The notes below the pieces were generated by a model, which was given only the letters and a program-made list of their open reading frames with translations, was not told the DNA's origin and did not search any database. From the NCBI GenBank assembly GCA_025357835.1, contig JANYLM010000146.1:22195-86194 (forward strand): a stretch of 64,000 nucleotides of DNA, read 5' to 3'. Position 1 is the first letter of the stretch. Each line of letters opens with the position of its first letter. Positions 8,344 through 17,284 of this stretch are shown piece by piece. The position numbers and the translations under genes are program-made. The DNA is from Gammaproteobacteria bacterium. GTDB taxonomy: Bacteria > Pseudomonadota > Gammaproteobacteria > Steroidobacterales > Steroidobacteraceae.

Positions 8344-8358
8344 TAACGCTTAACGTTA
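8344..8358. promoter_or_regulatory. Possible HigA-type operator upstream of higB
   Basis: TAACGCTTAACGTTA reads as the inverted pair TAACG/CGTTA around a 5-base centre. The overlapping TTAACGTTAA (8350-8359) is a perfect palindrome. It sits 16 bases upstream of the higB start codon, where HigA-family antitoxins bind to repress their own operon. The local base composition is much more AT-rich than its neighbours. The DNA-binding half of higA is missing here, so any binding would need a HigA from another locus. Confidence 0.45.
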
Positions 8359-8434
8359 AACGTCAATCCGATTCCCTCACATAACTTCCCTAAGAGATCG
8401 ACATCGGCCTCGCCGTACATTCGAGGTAAAGCTG

Positions 8435-11400
8435 TTAACGATTGAGCCAGGCTTCGATGGCCGCTGCCCGCTGTTCCAGGCGAGTCGCCGAGATAGGGCC
8501 TAGCGTTTTGAGTTCTTGGGAGTACAGCGACACGCGGTATTCTTCGATCCAGCTTTGCAAGTCGTCAAGTTCCGGGATCCAGCGCATTTCTGCGCCGACC
8601 CGCGTCGCCAGGGTCTGATGACGCGCTGACCATTCGTGAAGTTCCTTAGCGATATGCGGCGACTCGCTGCCTCGCGCCCTGCCGCGTTGCCAGCGCCGCT
8701 CCTCGGCCTTCAAATAGCGTGGCAGCTGGCGGAGCCAATCCATCGAAAGGGATTCGAGGTTGCCGGCGTCCAGCAGCAGCCGCAGATGCTCGTTGGCCTC
8801 GTCTACCGCGTCGGCCGACGATTGAGTACGCGCGGCGTCGAGCGCCCGGCGCACCGCGCGCGCCTCCTTGAACCAGCCCATGGCGGTCGCCGCCATTTCC
8901 TCCAGGCAGGGATGCAGGCGTGCGCGTCCTTGGTCGACGGCGCTTTCAAACGATTCCCGGCTGCGCGGCGCGTCGGCGTCGCCGAAACAGGCGCGGCGAA
9001 ATACCAGCTGCAGCATGGTCTCGTTCAGGGCGCCGCTCTGAACGTAGGGGCTGGCGGCGAGCATTAATGTGGCATTGCCCGCAATGGCCTTGCCGATATC
9101 GCGCGCCTGGGCCGCGAGCAGACCACGCGCCAGATACACGGCGCCCCGCCGCCAACTGCGCGCTGCCTCGGCAGCGGACCATTCATACCGCACCTCCAGT
9201 CCCTGACTGCCTCGCGCCAGCGTCGGGAACACCCACACCGTGCCCTGCTCGAGCGCCAGCGGCACAGTGTCGGGCAATTCGTCGATCTCGAAGCGTCGCC
9301 AGGCGCCCAAGACCCCATATGTGGCCTGCGCGCGGCGTTCGAGTTCGGCTCGGGCGGCGACGGCGCTGGCGCGACGTAATTCCGCCAGAGTCTTCCCGTA
9401 CGCCAGGTCCTTGCCGTCAGCGGTCACAGTGAGTTGCGGCATTAAATGAGTGGGCACCGCGGTAAGATCGAATCGCAGCAGCGCATCGGGGATACCGCGC
9501 TGCTCCTTCAGCCAAACTTTGAGGCTTTGCGGGTCCGCGGCGGCAACGCCCCTAGCCGCCAAAAATTGCGCGGCCGTCGCCCCGATCGGAATCAAATTCC
9601 GGCGCGCATCCTTGGGCAGGGAGCGCAGCAGCGCCTCGATTCGCGGTTCGGCAAGTCCGGGCACCGCGGCGTCCACGGCGGCGCGAGTGAGTCCGGGCAA
9701 TGCCAGCATCGGTATGCGCAAACTGGCGCCGTCCCGAGATTCTCCAGGCGCAAAGCGGTATTCGACGGGGATGGACAGCGCATTCACACTGGCGACTTCG
9801 GGAAATTTCGCGAGCGCCTCAAGCTCCGGGATGCGGGCGAAAATATGTTCGGGGTCCAAAGTCACGGCGCGCTGTCCGGCATCTGTTAGATGCCGAGTGA
9901 AATACTCCAGCGTGGCCGCGCTCGATACCTGCCGCGGCAGCGCTCGGTCGTAGAATTCAACGAAAGCTTCGGCGCTTTGCAACAGATCGCGCGTGCGCAG
10001 GCGTTCCTCCATCCGCTGCACATCGCGGACCGCAGCATCATTCTCCAGCAGCCACTCCGGTCTGCGCTGCAGACGCTGGTACACCAAGGCCTCGCGGGCG
10101 AATATGAGTCGCGCTTCCTCCGGCGCAATGGGGCCGTAGTTCACGACTCGATTTGCGCTCAAGGTCAATCCAAGGAAGCCGATGCGCTCGCGCGCCACCA
10201 CCTCCTCGCGCGCCTCGTCCCAATCGGGTTCAAGATATTCACGCTTCAACAGGTGTGCGGCGGCCGACTCGATCCACTGCGGCTCGATTTCCGCCACGCG
10301 CCGCGCGAAGACTCGCGATGTCTCGACGATATTCGCCGCCATGACCCAGCGCGGCCGCCGCCGCGCCAAGGGCGACCCGGGAAAGATATGGAAGCGTACG
10401 TTGCGGGTGCCGAGATAAGCGCCCTCCTCGCCGCGTACACCCACCATGGTGCAAAAGCCGGCGAGCAGCGAGCGATGTATGCCCGTGTAGCTGGCCGCCT
10501 GCCGCTGCGCCGTGATGCCAAGGTCCGCCGCGCGCTCGGCGACCTGCGCATACACATCGTCCCATTCGGACAGCCGCAGCAGCGAAAACCGCCGCTCCTT
10601 GCACCAGCGCCTCAGCTCGCGTCGCGGGCCTTCGCGAGCCTTGCGGTACGCCCGCCAGATTTTCACCAGGGAGACAAATTCGGACTTGTGGTCGTCGAAA
10701 GCGGCGCCAAGGCCGGCGTCTGCGGCGCCGCTCGCGGCAGCGCTGTTCGAAACGCCGGGGCTCCCGGCAGTGGGACCTGCGGCCGCGGCGATGCGAACGT
10801 CAGGCACACTCAGGCCCGCTACGATGGCCAGTAACTCGCTCTCGGCGTGAAAGTGCTTGCTCTCCAGCAAGGCCCGCGCCAGACGCGGATCGAGCGGCAG
10901 CCGCGCCATGGCGCGGCCGCGGCGGGTGATCCGCCGTTCCTCGTCCAATGCCTGCAATTCTTGCAGCAGCCGGTAACCGTCGCTGAGCGCGCGTGAATCG
11001 GGCGCATCGATGAAGGGGAAATTCTCTGCCTCGCCCAGCTCGTCCGCGGCCAGGCGCAGCAGCAAGGCTGCGAGATTCGTGCGCAGAATCTCCGGCTCAG
11101 TGAAGGCTAGGCGCTCGTCGAAGTCAGCTTGAGTGTACAGCCGCAGGCACAGTCCCGGGCCCAACCGGCCGCAGCGGCCCTTACGCTGATCGGCGCTGGC
11201 GCGCGATATGGGCTCTATGGGCAGTCGCTGCAGGCGACTGCGCGGGCTGTAGCGGCTGATTCGCGCCAGCCCTGAATCGATGACCGATCGAATACCCGGC
11301 ACGGTAATCGAGGTCTCGGCCACGTTGGTCGCCAACACGATCCGCTGCCGCGAGCCGTGCTGAAATATCTTGCTCTGTTGCTCCCACGACAGCCGCGAAT

Positions 11401-12238
11401 ACAGCTCCAGGACCTCGACATCGGTGCGCAATTCGCGCTGCAGGTGCTCGCCCACATCGCGTATCTCGCGCTCGCCGGGCAGAAACACCAGAACGTCGCC
11501 ACTGCCGAGCGTGCCCGGTTCCGTCGCGATTTCCAGGTACGCCTCCAACACGGCGGCAGGCAGATCGGGATCCTCCGCGTCATCCGGCGCTTCGCGGTAG
11601 CGCACTTCGATGGGATGGCCGCGGCCACTGACGGTGATGATGGGCGCAGCATTGAAAAAACGCGATATGCGCTCGACGTCTAGAGTCGCCGACGTCACGA
11701 TCACCTTTAGATCCGGCCGGCGCGGCAGCAGCCGCTTCAGCACGCCCATCAACAAATCGACGTTCAGAGTACGCTCGTGCGCCTCATCGACAATGATGGT
11801 GTCGTAACGGCGCAGCTTCGAGTCCGACGCCAGTTCCGCCAACAACACACCGTCGGTCATCAGCAGCAGGCGCGTAACATCGGATGCCTGATCGGCGAAG
11901 CGCACGCGAAAGCCGACGCTGCGGCCCACGGGCTGGCCGACTTCCTCGGCGATTCGCGCAGCCAGGGCGCGCGCCGCCAGTCGCCGCGGCTGAGTATGCG
12001 CGATCAGGCCATCCAGGCCGCGGCCCATTTCGAGGCAGTACTGCGGCAATTGAGTGCTTTTGCCCGAGCCGGTGTCGCCGGCGACGATCAAGACTTGGTT
12101 TAGGCGCAACGCCTCCATGATCGCTTCGCGCCGCGCCGAGATTGGCAATTCAGCGTCGTGTTTGAAAACGAGCTGCGCCGCTCCACGCGCGGCGCTGGCT
12201 GCCCGCCGCTCAGGCGATGTCCGCTGCTCACTCGCCAC
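8435..12238 (-). CDS. hrpA: ATP-dependent RNA helicase HrpA
   Basis: A DEAH-box helicase of 1267 aa, typical for long proteobacterial HrpA, which unwinds mRNA and helps release stalled ribosomes. Walker A is GDTGSGKS at about residues 54-61 and the DEAH motif sits near 151-154. SATLD (motif III) and QRKGRCGRLGPG (motif VI) follow, then the HA2 region, an OB-fold and a long C-terminal DUF3418 region. A low-complexity Gly/Ala/Ser insert lies near residues 475-505. The start is GTG at 12238, overlapping mazG by 11 bases, which suggests coupled translation. Confidence 0.96.
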   Translation of the reverse strand: MASEQRTSPERRAASAARGAAQLVFKHDAELPISARREAIMEALRLNQVLIVAGDTGSGKSTQLPQYCLEMGRGLDGLIAHTQPRRLAARALAARIAEEVGQPVGRSVGFRVRFADQASDVTRLLLMTDGVLLAELASDSKLRRYDTIIVDEAHERTLNVDLLMGVLKRLLPRRPDLKVIVTSATLDVERISRFFNAAPIITVSGRGHPIEVRYREAPDDAEDPDLPAAVLEAYLEIATEPGTLGSGDVLVFLPGEREIRDVGEHLQRELRTDVEVLELYSRLSWEQQSKIFQHGSRQRIVLATNVAETSITVPGIRSVIDSGLARISRYSPRSRLQRLPIEPISRASADQRKGRCGRLGPGLCLRLYTQADFDERLAFTEPEILRTNLAALLLRLAADELGEAENFPFIDAPDSRALSDGYRLLQELQALDEERRITRRGRAMARLPLDPRLARALLESKHFHAESELLAIVAGLSVPDVRIAAAAGPTAGSPGVSNSAAASGAADAGLGAAFDDHKSEFVSLVKIWRAYRKAREGPRRELRRWCKERRFSLLRLSEWDDVYAQVAERAADLGITAQRQAASYTGIHRSLLAGFCTMVGVRGEEGAYLGTRNVRFHIFPGSPLARRRPRWVMAANIVETSRVFARRVAEIEPQWIESAAAHLLKREYLEPDWDEAREEVVARERIGFLGLTLSANRVVNYGPIAPEEARLIFAREALVYQRLQRRPEWLLENDAAVRDVQRMEERLRTRDLLQSAEAFVEFYDRALPRQVSSAATLEYFTRHLTDAGQRAVTLDPEHIFARIPELEALAKFPEVASVNALSIPVEYRFAPGESRDGASLRIPMLALPGLTRAAVDAAVPGLAEPRIEALLRSLPKDARRNLIPIGATAAQFLAARGVAAADPQSLKVWLKEQRGIPDALLRFDLTAVPTHLMPQLTVTADGKDLAYGKTLAELRRASAVAARAELERRAQATYGVLGAWRRFEIDELPDTVPLALEQGTVWVFPTLARGSQGLEVRYEWSAAEAARSWRRGAVYLARGLLAAQARDIGKAIAGNATLMLAASPYVQSGALNETMLQLVFRRACFGDADAPRSRESFESAVDQGRARLHPCLEEMAATAMGWFKEARAVRRALDAARTQSSADAVDEANEHLRLLLDAGNLESLSMDWLRQLPRYLKAEERRWQRGRARGSESPHIAKELHEWSARHQTLATRVGAEMRWIPELDDLQSWIEEYRVSLYSQELKTLGPISATRLEQRAAAIEAWLNR

Positions 12239-13058
12239 GCTTGACTTCTTGCCAAAGCCTCTCTTGCGCCTCGAGGCTCAGCTTCGCGAAAATCTCGCCG
12301 CGCTGCGCCGCCAGGGATTCCATGCCGCGAAATCGCCGTTCGAACTTGGTGTTTGCCGCACGCAACGCCGCTTCGGCGTCGACCTCGAGTTTGCGGGCCA
12401 AATTCGCGGCCGCGAACAACAGATCGCCGATCTCTTCAAAGATTTTCGGGGACACGCCCCGCTCTGCCTGGGAAGCGTTCGCGGGCGAGGCGTTCGGTTG
12501 CGCATTGTGCTCGGCGGCCTCGCGTACTTCCGCGAGCTCTTCGGCCACCTTGTCCGCGGTCTGACCAGCGTGCTCGAAATCAAAACCGGCGCGCGCCGCC
12601 CTTTTGCTCAGCTTGAAGGCGCGCATCAGCGCCGGCATGGCCTGCGGCACTCCGTCCAAGTGACCGGTTTGAGGGTCGGGCGCGGCGCCACGTTCCTGTG
12701 CCTTGATCTCTTCCCAGTTGAGGCTTTGCTGCGCGGGCGTCAATGAACCGCTCGAGCCGAAAACATGCGGGTGGCGGCGGATCAGCTTGTCGCAGATCGC
12801 ACCGGCCACCGCCTCGAAATCGAACTGGCCCGCCTCGCTGGCGATCTGCGCGTGAAACACCACTTGAAACAACAAATCTCCCAGTTCGTCCTTGAGATGC
12901 CGCATGTCGCCGCGTTCAATGGCGTCCGCGACTTCGTAGGCCTCTTCGATGGTATACGGCGCAATACTCGCGAAGGATTGCTCTCGATCCCAGGGACAGC
13001 CGTCGGTCGCGCGCAGGCGCACAATGATGGACAGCAATTCGCGCATCCGACTCGTCAC
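12228..13058 (-). CDS. mazG: Nucleoside triphosphate pyrophosphohydrolase MazG
   Basis: Hydrolyses (d)NTPs to monophosphates and pyrophosphate, a house-cleaning enzyme also linked to lowering ppGpp. The 276-aa length fits the two-domain form. The first MazG domain reads DGCPWDREQSF and then EEAYEVADAIE, with the metal-binding EExxE motif. The second domain reads VAEELAEVREA, with a spacer before GDLLFAAANLARKL. The start is either GTG 13058, which overlaps the NUDIX stop by four bases, or ATG 13046. It lies between the NUDIX hydrolase and hrpA in a tight same-strand cluster, so two nucleotide-sanitising enzymes are co-expressed. Confidence 0.94.
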   Translation of the reverse strand: MTSRMRELLSIIVRLRATDGCPWDREQSFASIAPYTIEEAYEVADAIERGDMRHLKDELGDLLFQVVFHAQIASEAGQFDFEAVAGAICDKLIRRHPHVFGSSGSLTPAQQSLNWEEIKAQERGAAPDPQTGHLDGVPQAMPALMRAFKLSKRAARAGFDFEHAGQTADKVAEELAEVREAAEHNAQPNASPANASQAERGVSPKIFEEIGDLLFAAANLARKLEVDAEAALRAANTKFERRFRGMESLAAQRGEIFAKLSLEAQERLWQEVKRGE

Positions 13059-13702
13059 TGCGGTTTTTCGCCGCCGGCCTGCAACATGCGGCGCAATGTC
13101 ATCAACATGCCGGCCGTCGCGCCCCAGATGTTGCGCTCGCCGTAGGGAATGTCGTGCACCTCGAAGGTCAAGTCTCCTAGATTGCGGCGGCGGGATTTGT
13201 GATTGGCCGAATCTAAGATGAATTCCAGCGGCACTTCGAATACATCATGCACTTCAGCCTTGGCTATGCGCAGCTGATAGTCCGGATTCACGAAGCCCAC
13301 CACGGGCGTCACCCGAAACCCGGTGATGACGTGGTGATCGGGAAGATATCCCGCGAATTCCACGAAGTCGGGCAACAGACCGATCTCTTCATAACTTTCG
13401 CGCAGCGCCGCATGCCAGGCATCCTGGTCCTCGGGCTCGATGCGCCCGCCGGGGAAGCTGATTTGGCCGGCGTGATCCTTGAGCGTCTCAGCGCGCTGCG
13501 TCAACAGCACCGTCAATCCCGACTCGTGATCCACCAGCGGCACCAGCACGGCCGCGGGCACCCGCCGCGCGGGGAGCGAGGCACGCACTCTGGACACGAC
13601 CTCAGCCGAGGCACCGGCCAACCACTGCATTTCGTCCGCCGGACTGGATGGCCGGAGATCCAGAGACTCGCGAATATGCGCCTTGGAGTAAAGAGCATCC
13701 AT
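13055..13702 (-). CDS. NUDIX hydrolase, CoA pyrophosphatase-like (NudL)
   Basis: A 215-aa NUDIX enzyme. The NUDIX box is intact, from GGRIEPEDQDAWHA to ALRESYEEIGL. It is preceded by VLLTQRAETLKDHAGQISF, the extra UPF0035 signature of CoA pyrophosphatases that cleave CoA into phosphopantetheine and 3',5'-ADP. ATG 13702 is preferred over an upstream GTG (13723) because AGAAG precedes it and the GTG would overlap the end of fumC. The stop overlaps the possible GTG start of mazG by four bases. Cytoplasmic; substrate assigned by signature only. Confidence 0.88.
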   Translation of the reverse strand: MDALYSKAHIRESLDLRPSSPADEMQWLAGASAEVVSRVRASLPARRVPAAVLVPLVDHESGLTVLLTQRAETLKDHAGQISFPGGRIEPEDQDAWHAALRESYEEIGLLPDFVEFAGYLPDHHVITGFRVTPVVGFVNPDYQLRIAKAEVHDVFEVPLEFILDSANHKSRRRNLGDLTFEVHDIPYGERNIWGATAGMLMTLRRMLQAGGEKPQ

Positions 13703-13709
13703 CAATCTT

Positions 13710-15104
13710 CTAAGCACCGGCACCGTGGATGCCGCCCTCGGTCAACGTCTTCGGATCGAGCAGGCGGCGCAGTTCATCGACGCTCAGGTGACTCATTTCC
13801 GCGGCGACCTCCAAAATGGGCCGCCCTTCGGCATAGGCCTTCTTGGCGATAGCCGCGCCTTTTTCATAACCGATGAGGGGATTGAGCGCCGTGACCAAGA
13901 TCGGATTGCGAGCTAGCGCATCCTGCAATCGCGCCTGGTTGACGGTGAACCCTGCGAGCGCGTGATCCGCTAAATTACGGCTGCCGATGCCGAGCAATTC
14001 CACACTTTGCAATAAATTATAGGCAATCACCGGCAGCATGACGTTGAGCTGAAAATTTCCCGAGGCCGCGGCGACGGTGATGGTCGCATCATTGCCCATC
14101 ACCTGGGCGGCCATCATGGCCACGGATTCCGGCACAACGGGGTTCACCTTACCCGGCATGATGCTGCTGCCGGGCTGCAGAGCGGGCAGCGCTATTTCAC
14201 TCAAGCCGGCCAGAGGTCCGCTGTTCATCCAACGTAGGTCGTTCGAAATTTTCATCAGGCTCACACTAAGGACCTTGAGTTGGCCGGACAGTTCCGCGGC
14301 CGTGTCCTGGCTCGACAATGCGGCGAAGTAATTGTCGCTGGGCCGGAATGCCAGCCCGGTGCTCGCCGCCAGGCCACGTGCGAATACGGTGCCGAATTGC
14401 GGCCTGGCGTTGAGCCCTGAGCCGACGGCGGTGCCGCCCTGCGCCAGCTGGTACAAGCGCGGTGTGACCGACTGCAAGCGCGCCACGGCAGCGTCGATCT
14501 GCGACCGCCAACCCTTGAGTTCCTGCGCCAGAGTGATGGGCACGGCATCCATCAGATGGGTGCGACCCGTCTTGACCACATCGCCCAAATCAGCGGCCCT
14601 CTCAGCCAGGACCGTGCGCAGACGTTCGAGCGCCGGCAGCAGATTCTCCTGCAATAGGAGAGCCGCGGACACGTGAATTGCGGTGGGCACCACATCGTTG
14701 CTGCTTTGGCTCATGTTCACGTGATCGTTCGGATGCACGGCACGCGATGCCGAACGCGAGGCCACGGTGGCGATGACCTCATTGGCGTTCATGTTGCTGC
14801 TGGTGCCCGACCCTGTTTGAAATACATCCACCGGGAATTGGTCATCGTACCGGCCCGCGGCGACATCGAGCGCCGCAGCCTGGATGGCCAGCCCTAGATC
14901 CGGCGCCAAATCGCCCATTTCCACGTTGGCGCCTGCCGCGGCATGCTTTATTAGCCCCAATGCGCGAATGAAGGCCCGCGGCATGCGCAGCCCCGTGCTG
15001 GGGAAGTTTTGCACGGCGCGCTGGGTTTGCGCGCCCCATAGGGCATTCGGCGGCACTTCGAGCGCGCCCATACTGTCACGCTCGACGCGAGGGGTTGCCG
15101 GCAT
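13710..15104 (-). CDS. fumC: Fumarate hydratase, class II
   Basis: Interconverts fumarate and malate in the TCA cycle; class II enzymes are oxygen-stable, iron-free homotetramers. The 464-aa length is typical. The N-terminal segment ERDSMGALEVP, the sequence TGSGTSSNMNANEV, the active-site SQSSNDVVPTAIH, TGRTHLMDA and the superfamily signature GSSIMPGKVNP are all present. The gene is the first of a minus-strand cluster (fumC, NUDIX, mazG, hrpA). It is divergent from purB, a member of the same fumarase/aspartase superfamily, with a 73-base gap. Confidence 0.96.
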   Translation of the reverse strand: MPATPRVERDSMGALEVPPNALWGAQTQRAVQNFPSTGLRMPRAFIRALGLIKHAAAGANVEMGDLAPDLGLAIQAAALDVAAGRYDDQFPVDVFQTGSGTSSNMNANEVIATVASRSASRAVHPNDHVNMSQSSNDVVPTAIHVSAALLLQENLLPALERLRTVLAERAADLGDVVKTGRTHLMDAVPITLAQELKGWRSQIDAAVARLQSVTPRLYQLAQGGTAVGSGLNARPQFGTVFARGLAASTGLAFRPSDNYFAALSSQDTAAELSGQLKVLSVSLMKISNDLRWMNSGPLAGLSEIALPALQPGSSIMPGKVNPVVPESVAMMAAQVMGNDATITVAAASGNFQLNVMLPVIAYNLLQSVELLGIGSRNLADHALAGFTVNQARLQDALARNPILVTALNPLIGYEKGAAIAKKAYAEGRPILEVAAEMSHLSVDELRRLLDPKTLTEGGIHGAGA

Positions 15105-15130
15105 CGCGCCTTACTCCGCTGGTTCAATCG

Positions 15131-15158
15131 TTTACGGTAATATTGGCGATTCTACACT
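15131..15158 (+). promoter_or_regulatory. Probable purB promoter
   Basis: TTTACG (15131-15136), a 16-base spacer and TACACT (15153-15158) lie 19 bases upstream of the purB ATG. This resembles a sigma-70 promoter with a very short leader. The shared 73-base gap must also hold the fumC promoter on the other strand. Confidence 0.45.
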
Positions 15159-15177
15159 TAAAGCGACCTGTGCCCCG

Positions 15178-16554
15178 ATGCCTACCTCCTCTGTTGACGC
15201 GCTTTCACCCCTCGATGGCCGGTACGCCGGCAAACTGGCGGCGGTCCGCTACTTATTCAGTGAAGCGGGCCTGGTGCGAGAGCGCGTGCGTGTGGAATGC
15301 GCCTGGTTTCTGGCGCTTGCCCAAGGGCCGGCTGCGTCTGCTCTGGCCCAGCTGTCGCCTGCGGCCCGCGATTTGCTCGCTACTCTGGCCAAGGACCCGG
15401 CCGGCGCCGACGTGGCGGCTATCAAGCAAATAGAAGCGCGCACCAATCACGATGTAAAAGCGGTCGAAATTTGGCTGCGCACTGAACTCAAGACGCATGG
15501 AGCGAACGCCGCCGAGCTTGAATGGCTGCATTTCGGCTGTACCTCCGAAGATATCAACAACCTCGCCTACGCGCTCATGTTGAAAGGCGCTCGCGCGACT
15601 TTGCTGCTGCCCATGCTCGATGGCATAGGGGGCGTGCTCGATTCTCTGGCGCAGCGACACGCAGCGGCGCCCATGCTGTCGCGCACCCATGGTCAGACCG
15701 CTACCCCAACCACGGCGGGCAAGGAACTCGCCAACCTTGCCGCCCGGCTTAAGACCCAGCGCGCCGCCATCGAGCGCGTCGTCATCCTCGGCAAGATGAA
15801 CGGCGCCGTCGGTAATTTTAATGCGCATGTGGCGGCCATGCCGCAGGTGGATTGGCCGGAGTTCAGCCGGCGCTTTGTCGAATCCTTGGGGTTGGTATCG
15901 AATGCCTTTACCACGCAGATCGAGCCTCATGATTGGATTGCCGAGTACTGTCATGCACTCATGCGAGCCAACACTGTGCTGCTCGATCTCGCGCGCGACA
16001 TGTGGAGCTACATCTCGCTCGGTTATTTCAAGCAGAGTGCGGTGGAAGGCGAAGTCGGCTCCTCCACCATGCCGCACAAGGTCAATCCTATCGATTTCGA
16101 AAACGCCGAGGGCAATTTGGGATTGGCCAATGTGCTGCTGGGCCATTTCGCCGACAAGCTGCCCGTGTCGCGCCTGCAGCGCGACCTGACGGACTCCACC
16201 GTGCTGCGCAATCTAGGGGTGGCGATCGGACATTCGGTGCTGAGCTACGGGTCGCTCAACAAGGGGCTGGGGAAAATCGAACTCGACAGGGTACGATTGG
16301 CAGAAGACCTCGACCATGCTTGGGAGGTGCTGGGTGAGGCCGTGCAGACGGTGATGCGCGCCCACGGCATTCCCGATGCCTATGACCGGTTAAAATCCTT
16401 CACCCGAGGCCGGCCCATGGACAAGGCCTCCATGCGAGCGTTCATCGCCTCGCTGGAATTGCCGGCGGTGGAGAAGGATGGTCTGCTGCGCCTGGAACCC
16501 AAGGATTATGTGGGTTTGGCGCCGCTACTGGCGCGGCGTGCCGGTGAACCATAA
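15178..16554 (+). CDS. purB: Adenylosuccinate lyase
   Basis: Acts twice in purine synthesis, splitting SAICAR to AICAR and adenylosuccinate to AMP, each time releasing fumarate. The 458-aa length and motifs (LSPLDGRYAGK at the N-terminus, TNHDVKAVE, HFGCTSEDINN, SRTHGQTATPTT and the signature GSSTMPHKVNPIDFENAEGN) match the gammaproteobacterial PurB type. The open frame runs further upstream, but that part lies antisense to fumC. ATG 15178 matches the family N-terminus and follows a plausible promoter. Confidence 0.96.
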   Translation: MPTSSVDALSPLDGRYAGKLAAVRYLFSEAGLVRERVRVECAWFLALAQGPAASALAQLSPAARDLLATLAKDPAGADVAAIKQIEARTNHDVKAVEIWLRTELKTHGANAAELEWLHFGCTSEDINNLAYALMLKGARATLLLPMLDGIGGVLDSLAQRHAAAPMLSRTHGQTATPTTAGKELANLAARLKTQRAAIERVVILGKMNGAVGNFNAHVAAMPQVDWPEFSRRFVESLGLVSNAFTTQIEPHDWIAEYCHALMRANTVLLDLARDMWSYISLGYFKQSAVEGEVGSSTMPHKVNPIDFENAEGNLGLANVLLGHFADKLPVSRLQRDLTDSTVLRNLGVAIGHSVLSYGSLNKGLGKIELDRVRLAEDLDHAWEVLGEAVQTVMRAHGIPDAYDRLKSFTRGRPMDKASMRAFIASLELPAVEKDGLLRLEPKDYVGLAPLLARRAGEP

Positions 16555-16655
16555 GTCATCGATTGCACCTTTCACCGTCCGAAACGTGACGCAGTTAGCA
16601 CGGGGCATTCCAAGCCAAACGGTACTATCTCTCAAAGTACGCGAGGTGGGGCAAA

Positions 16656-17246
16656 ATGTCCGTAAACCTCCAATCGAGGCTCAAGGTTATGGCGGGTAGC
16701 ACGGAAGAACGGACGAAGCCGGCCGCGGACAGGGTTCCTGGCAAAGGAGCAGACCTGGCTACGGGATCGGGCACCCGTACCATTCTGACCACCATGCCGG
16801 AGGTTCGCGAAGCCAGCCTCAAGGTAGCCAAGTCGGCCCAGCGCCTGCTGTCCATTTTCACCCAAGATCTGGAACCCCTGGTCTATGGGGAAGAGCCCTT
16901 CCTCGAGGCCATCAAGCGGCTGGTACTGGCGCGTTCCTACGCCAAGGTACGTGTTCTGCTCGCTGATCCCTCGCGAGCCATGGTCGACAATAACCGCTTT
17001 CTTGCATTGGCGCGCCGCCTCACCAGCTGCATCGATTTACGCGCCATGAGTCCCGAATACCCTGCCAGCGCCGGCGCATTCATCATTGCGGATGACAGGG
17101 CCCTGGTGTATCGATTGCAGGCGGATCGCTGGGACGGAATCTCCGATTTGAACGATCCGGCCGTCGTGCGTCGCTACTTGAACTTCTTCGATGAAGTGTG
17201 GCAAACCAGCATGCAAGAATCGCAAATGCGGCAAATGCTCATGTAG
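16656..17246 (+). CDS. Hypothetical protein upstream of mnmA
   Basis: A 196-aa soluble protein of unknown function. The first 45 residues are low-complexity and rich in Gly, Thr and Lys. The rest looks folded: IFTQDLEPLVYGEEPFLEAI, then RSYAKVRVLLADPSRAMVDN, RRLTSCIDLRAM and RYLNFFDEVWQ. It resembles a gammaproteobacterial domain that can follow a GNAT acetyltransferase and has a faint phospholipase D-like look, but no HKD motif is present. The ATG follows a GAGGTGGGG Shine-Dalgarno sequence. There is no signal peptide or membrane helix. The gap to mnmA is 38 bases and includes the mnmA -10 box. Confidence 0.7.
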   Translation: MSVNLQSRLKVMAGSTEERTKPAADRVPGKGADLATGSGTRTILTTMPEVREASLKVAKSAQRLLSIFTQDLEPLVYGEEPFLEAIKRLVLARSYAKVRVLLADPSRAMVDNNRFLALARRLTSCIDLRAMSPEYPASAGAFIIADDRALVYRLQADRWDGISDLNDPAVVRRYLNFFDEVWQTSMQESQMRQMLM

Positions 17247-17272
17247 CTTTCGGTCCGCTGCGGCCCACCCCG

Positions 17273-17278
17273 TATAAT
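17273..17278 (+). promoter_or_regulatory. Perfect -10 box immediately upstream of mnmA
   Basis: TATAAT lies with its last base 7 bases before the mnmA ATG at 17285. Transcription would start at or next to the A of the ATG, giving a leaderless message. The -35 region (about 17250-17255) is poor, and no Shine-Dalgarno sequence fits between box and ATG. Confidence 0.45.
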
Positions 17279-17284
17279 GGGCAG

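Noticed and set aside
9890..10834. A 314-codon open frame on the plus strand inside hrpA
   Set aside because: Antisense to the helicase coding region, low-complexity Arg/Ala/Gly composition, no family resemblance.
15253..16146. A 297-codon open frame on the minus strand inside purB
   Set aside because: Antisense to a conserved enzyme gene. No ribosome site or promoter and no domain.
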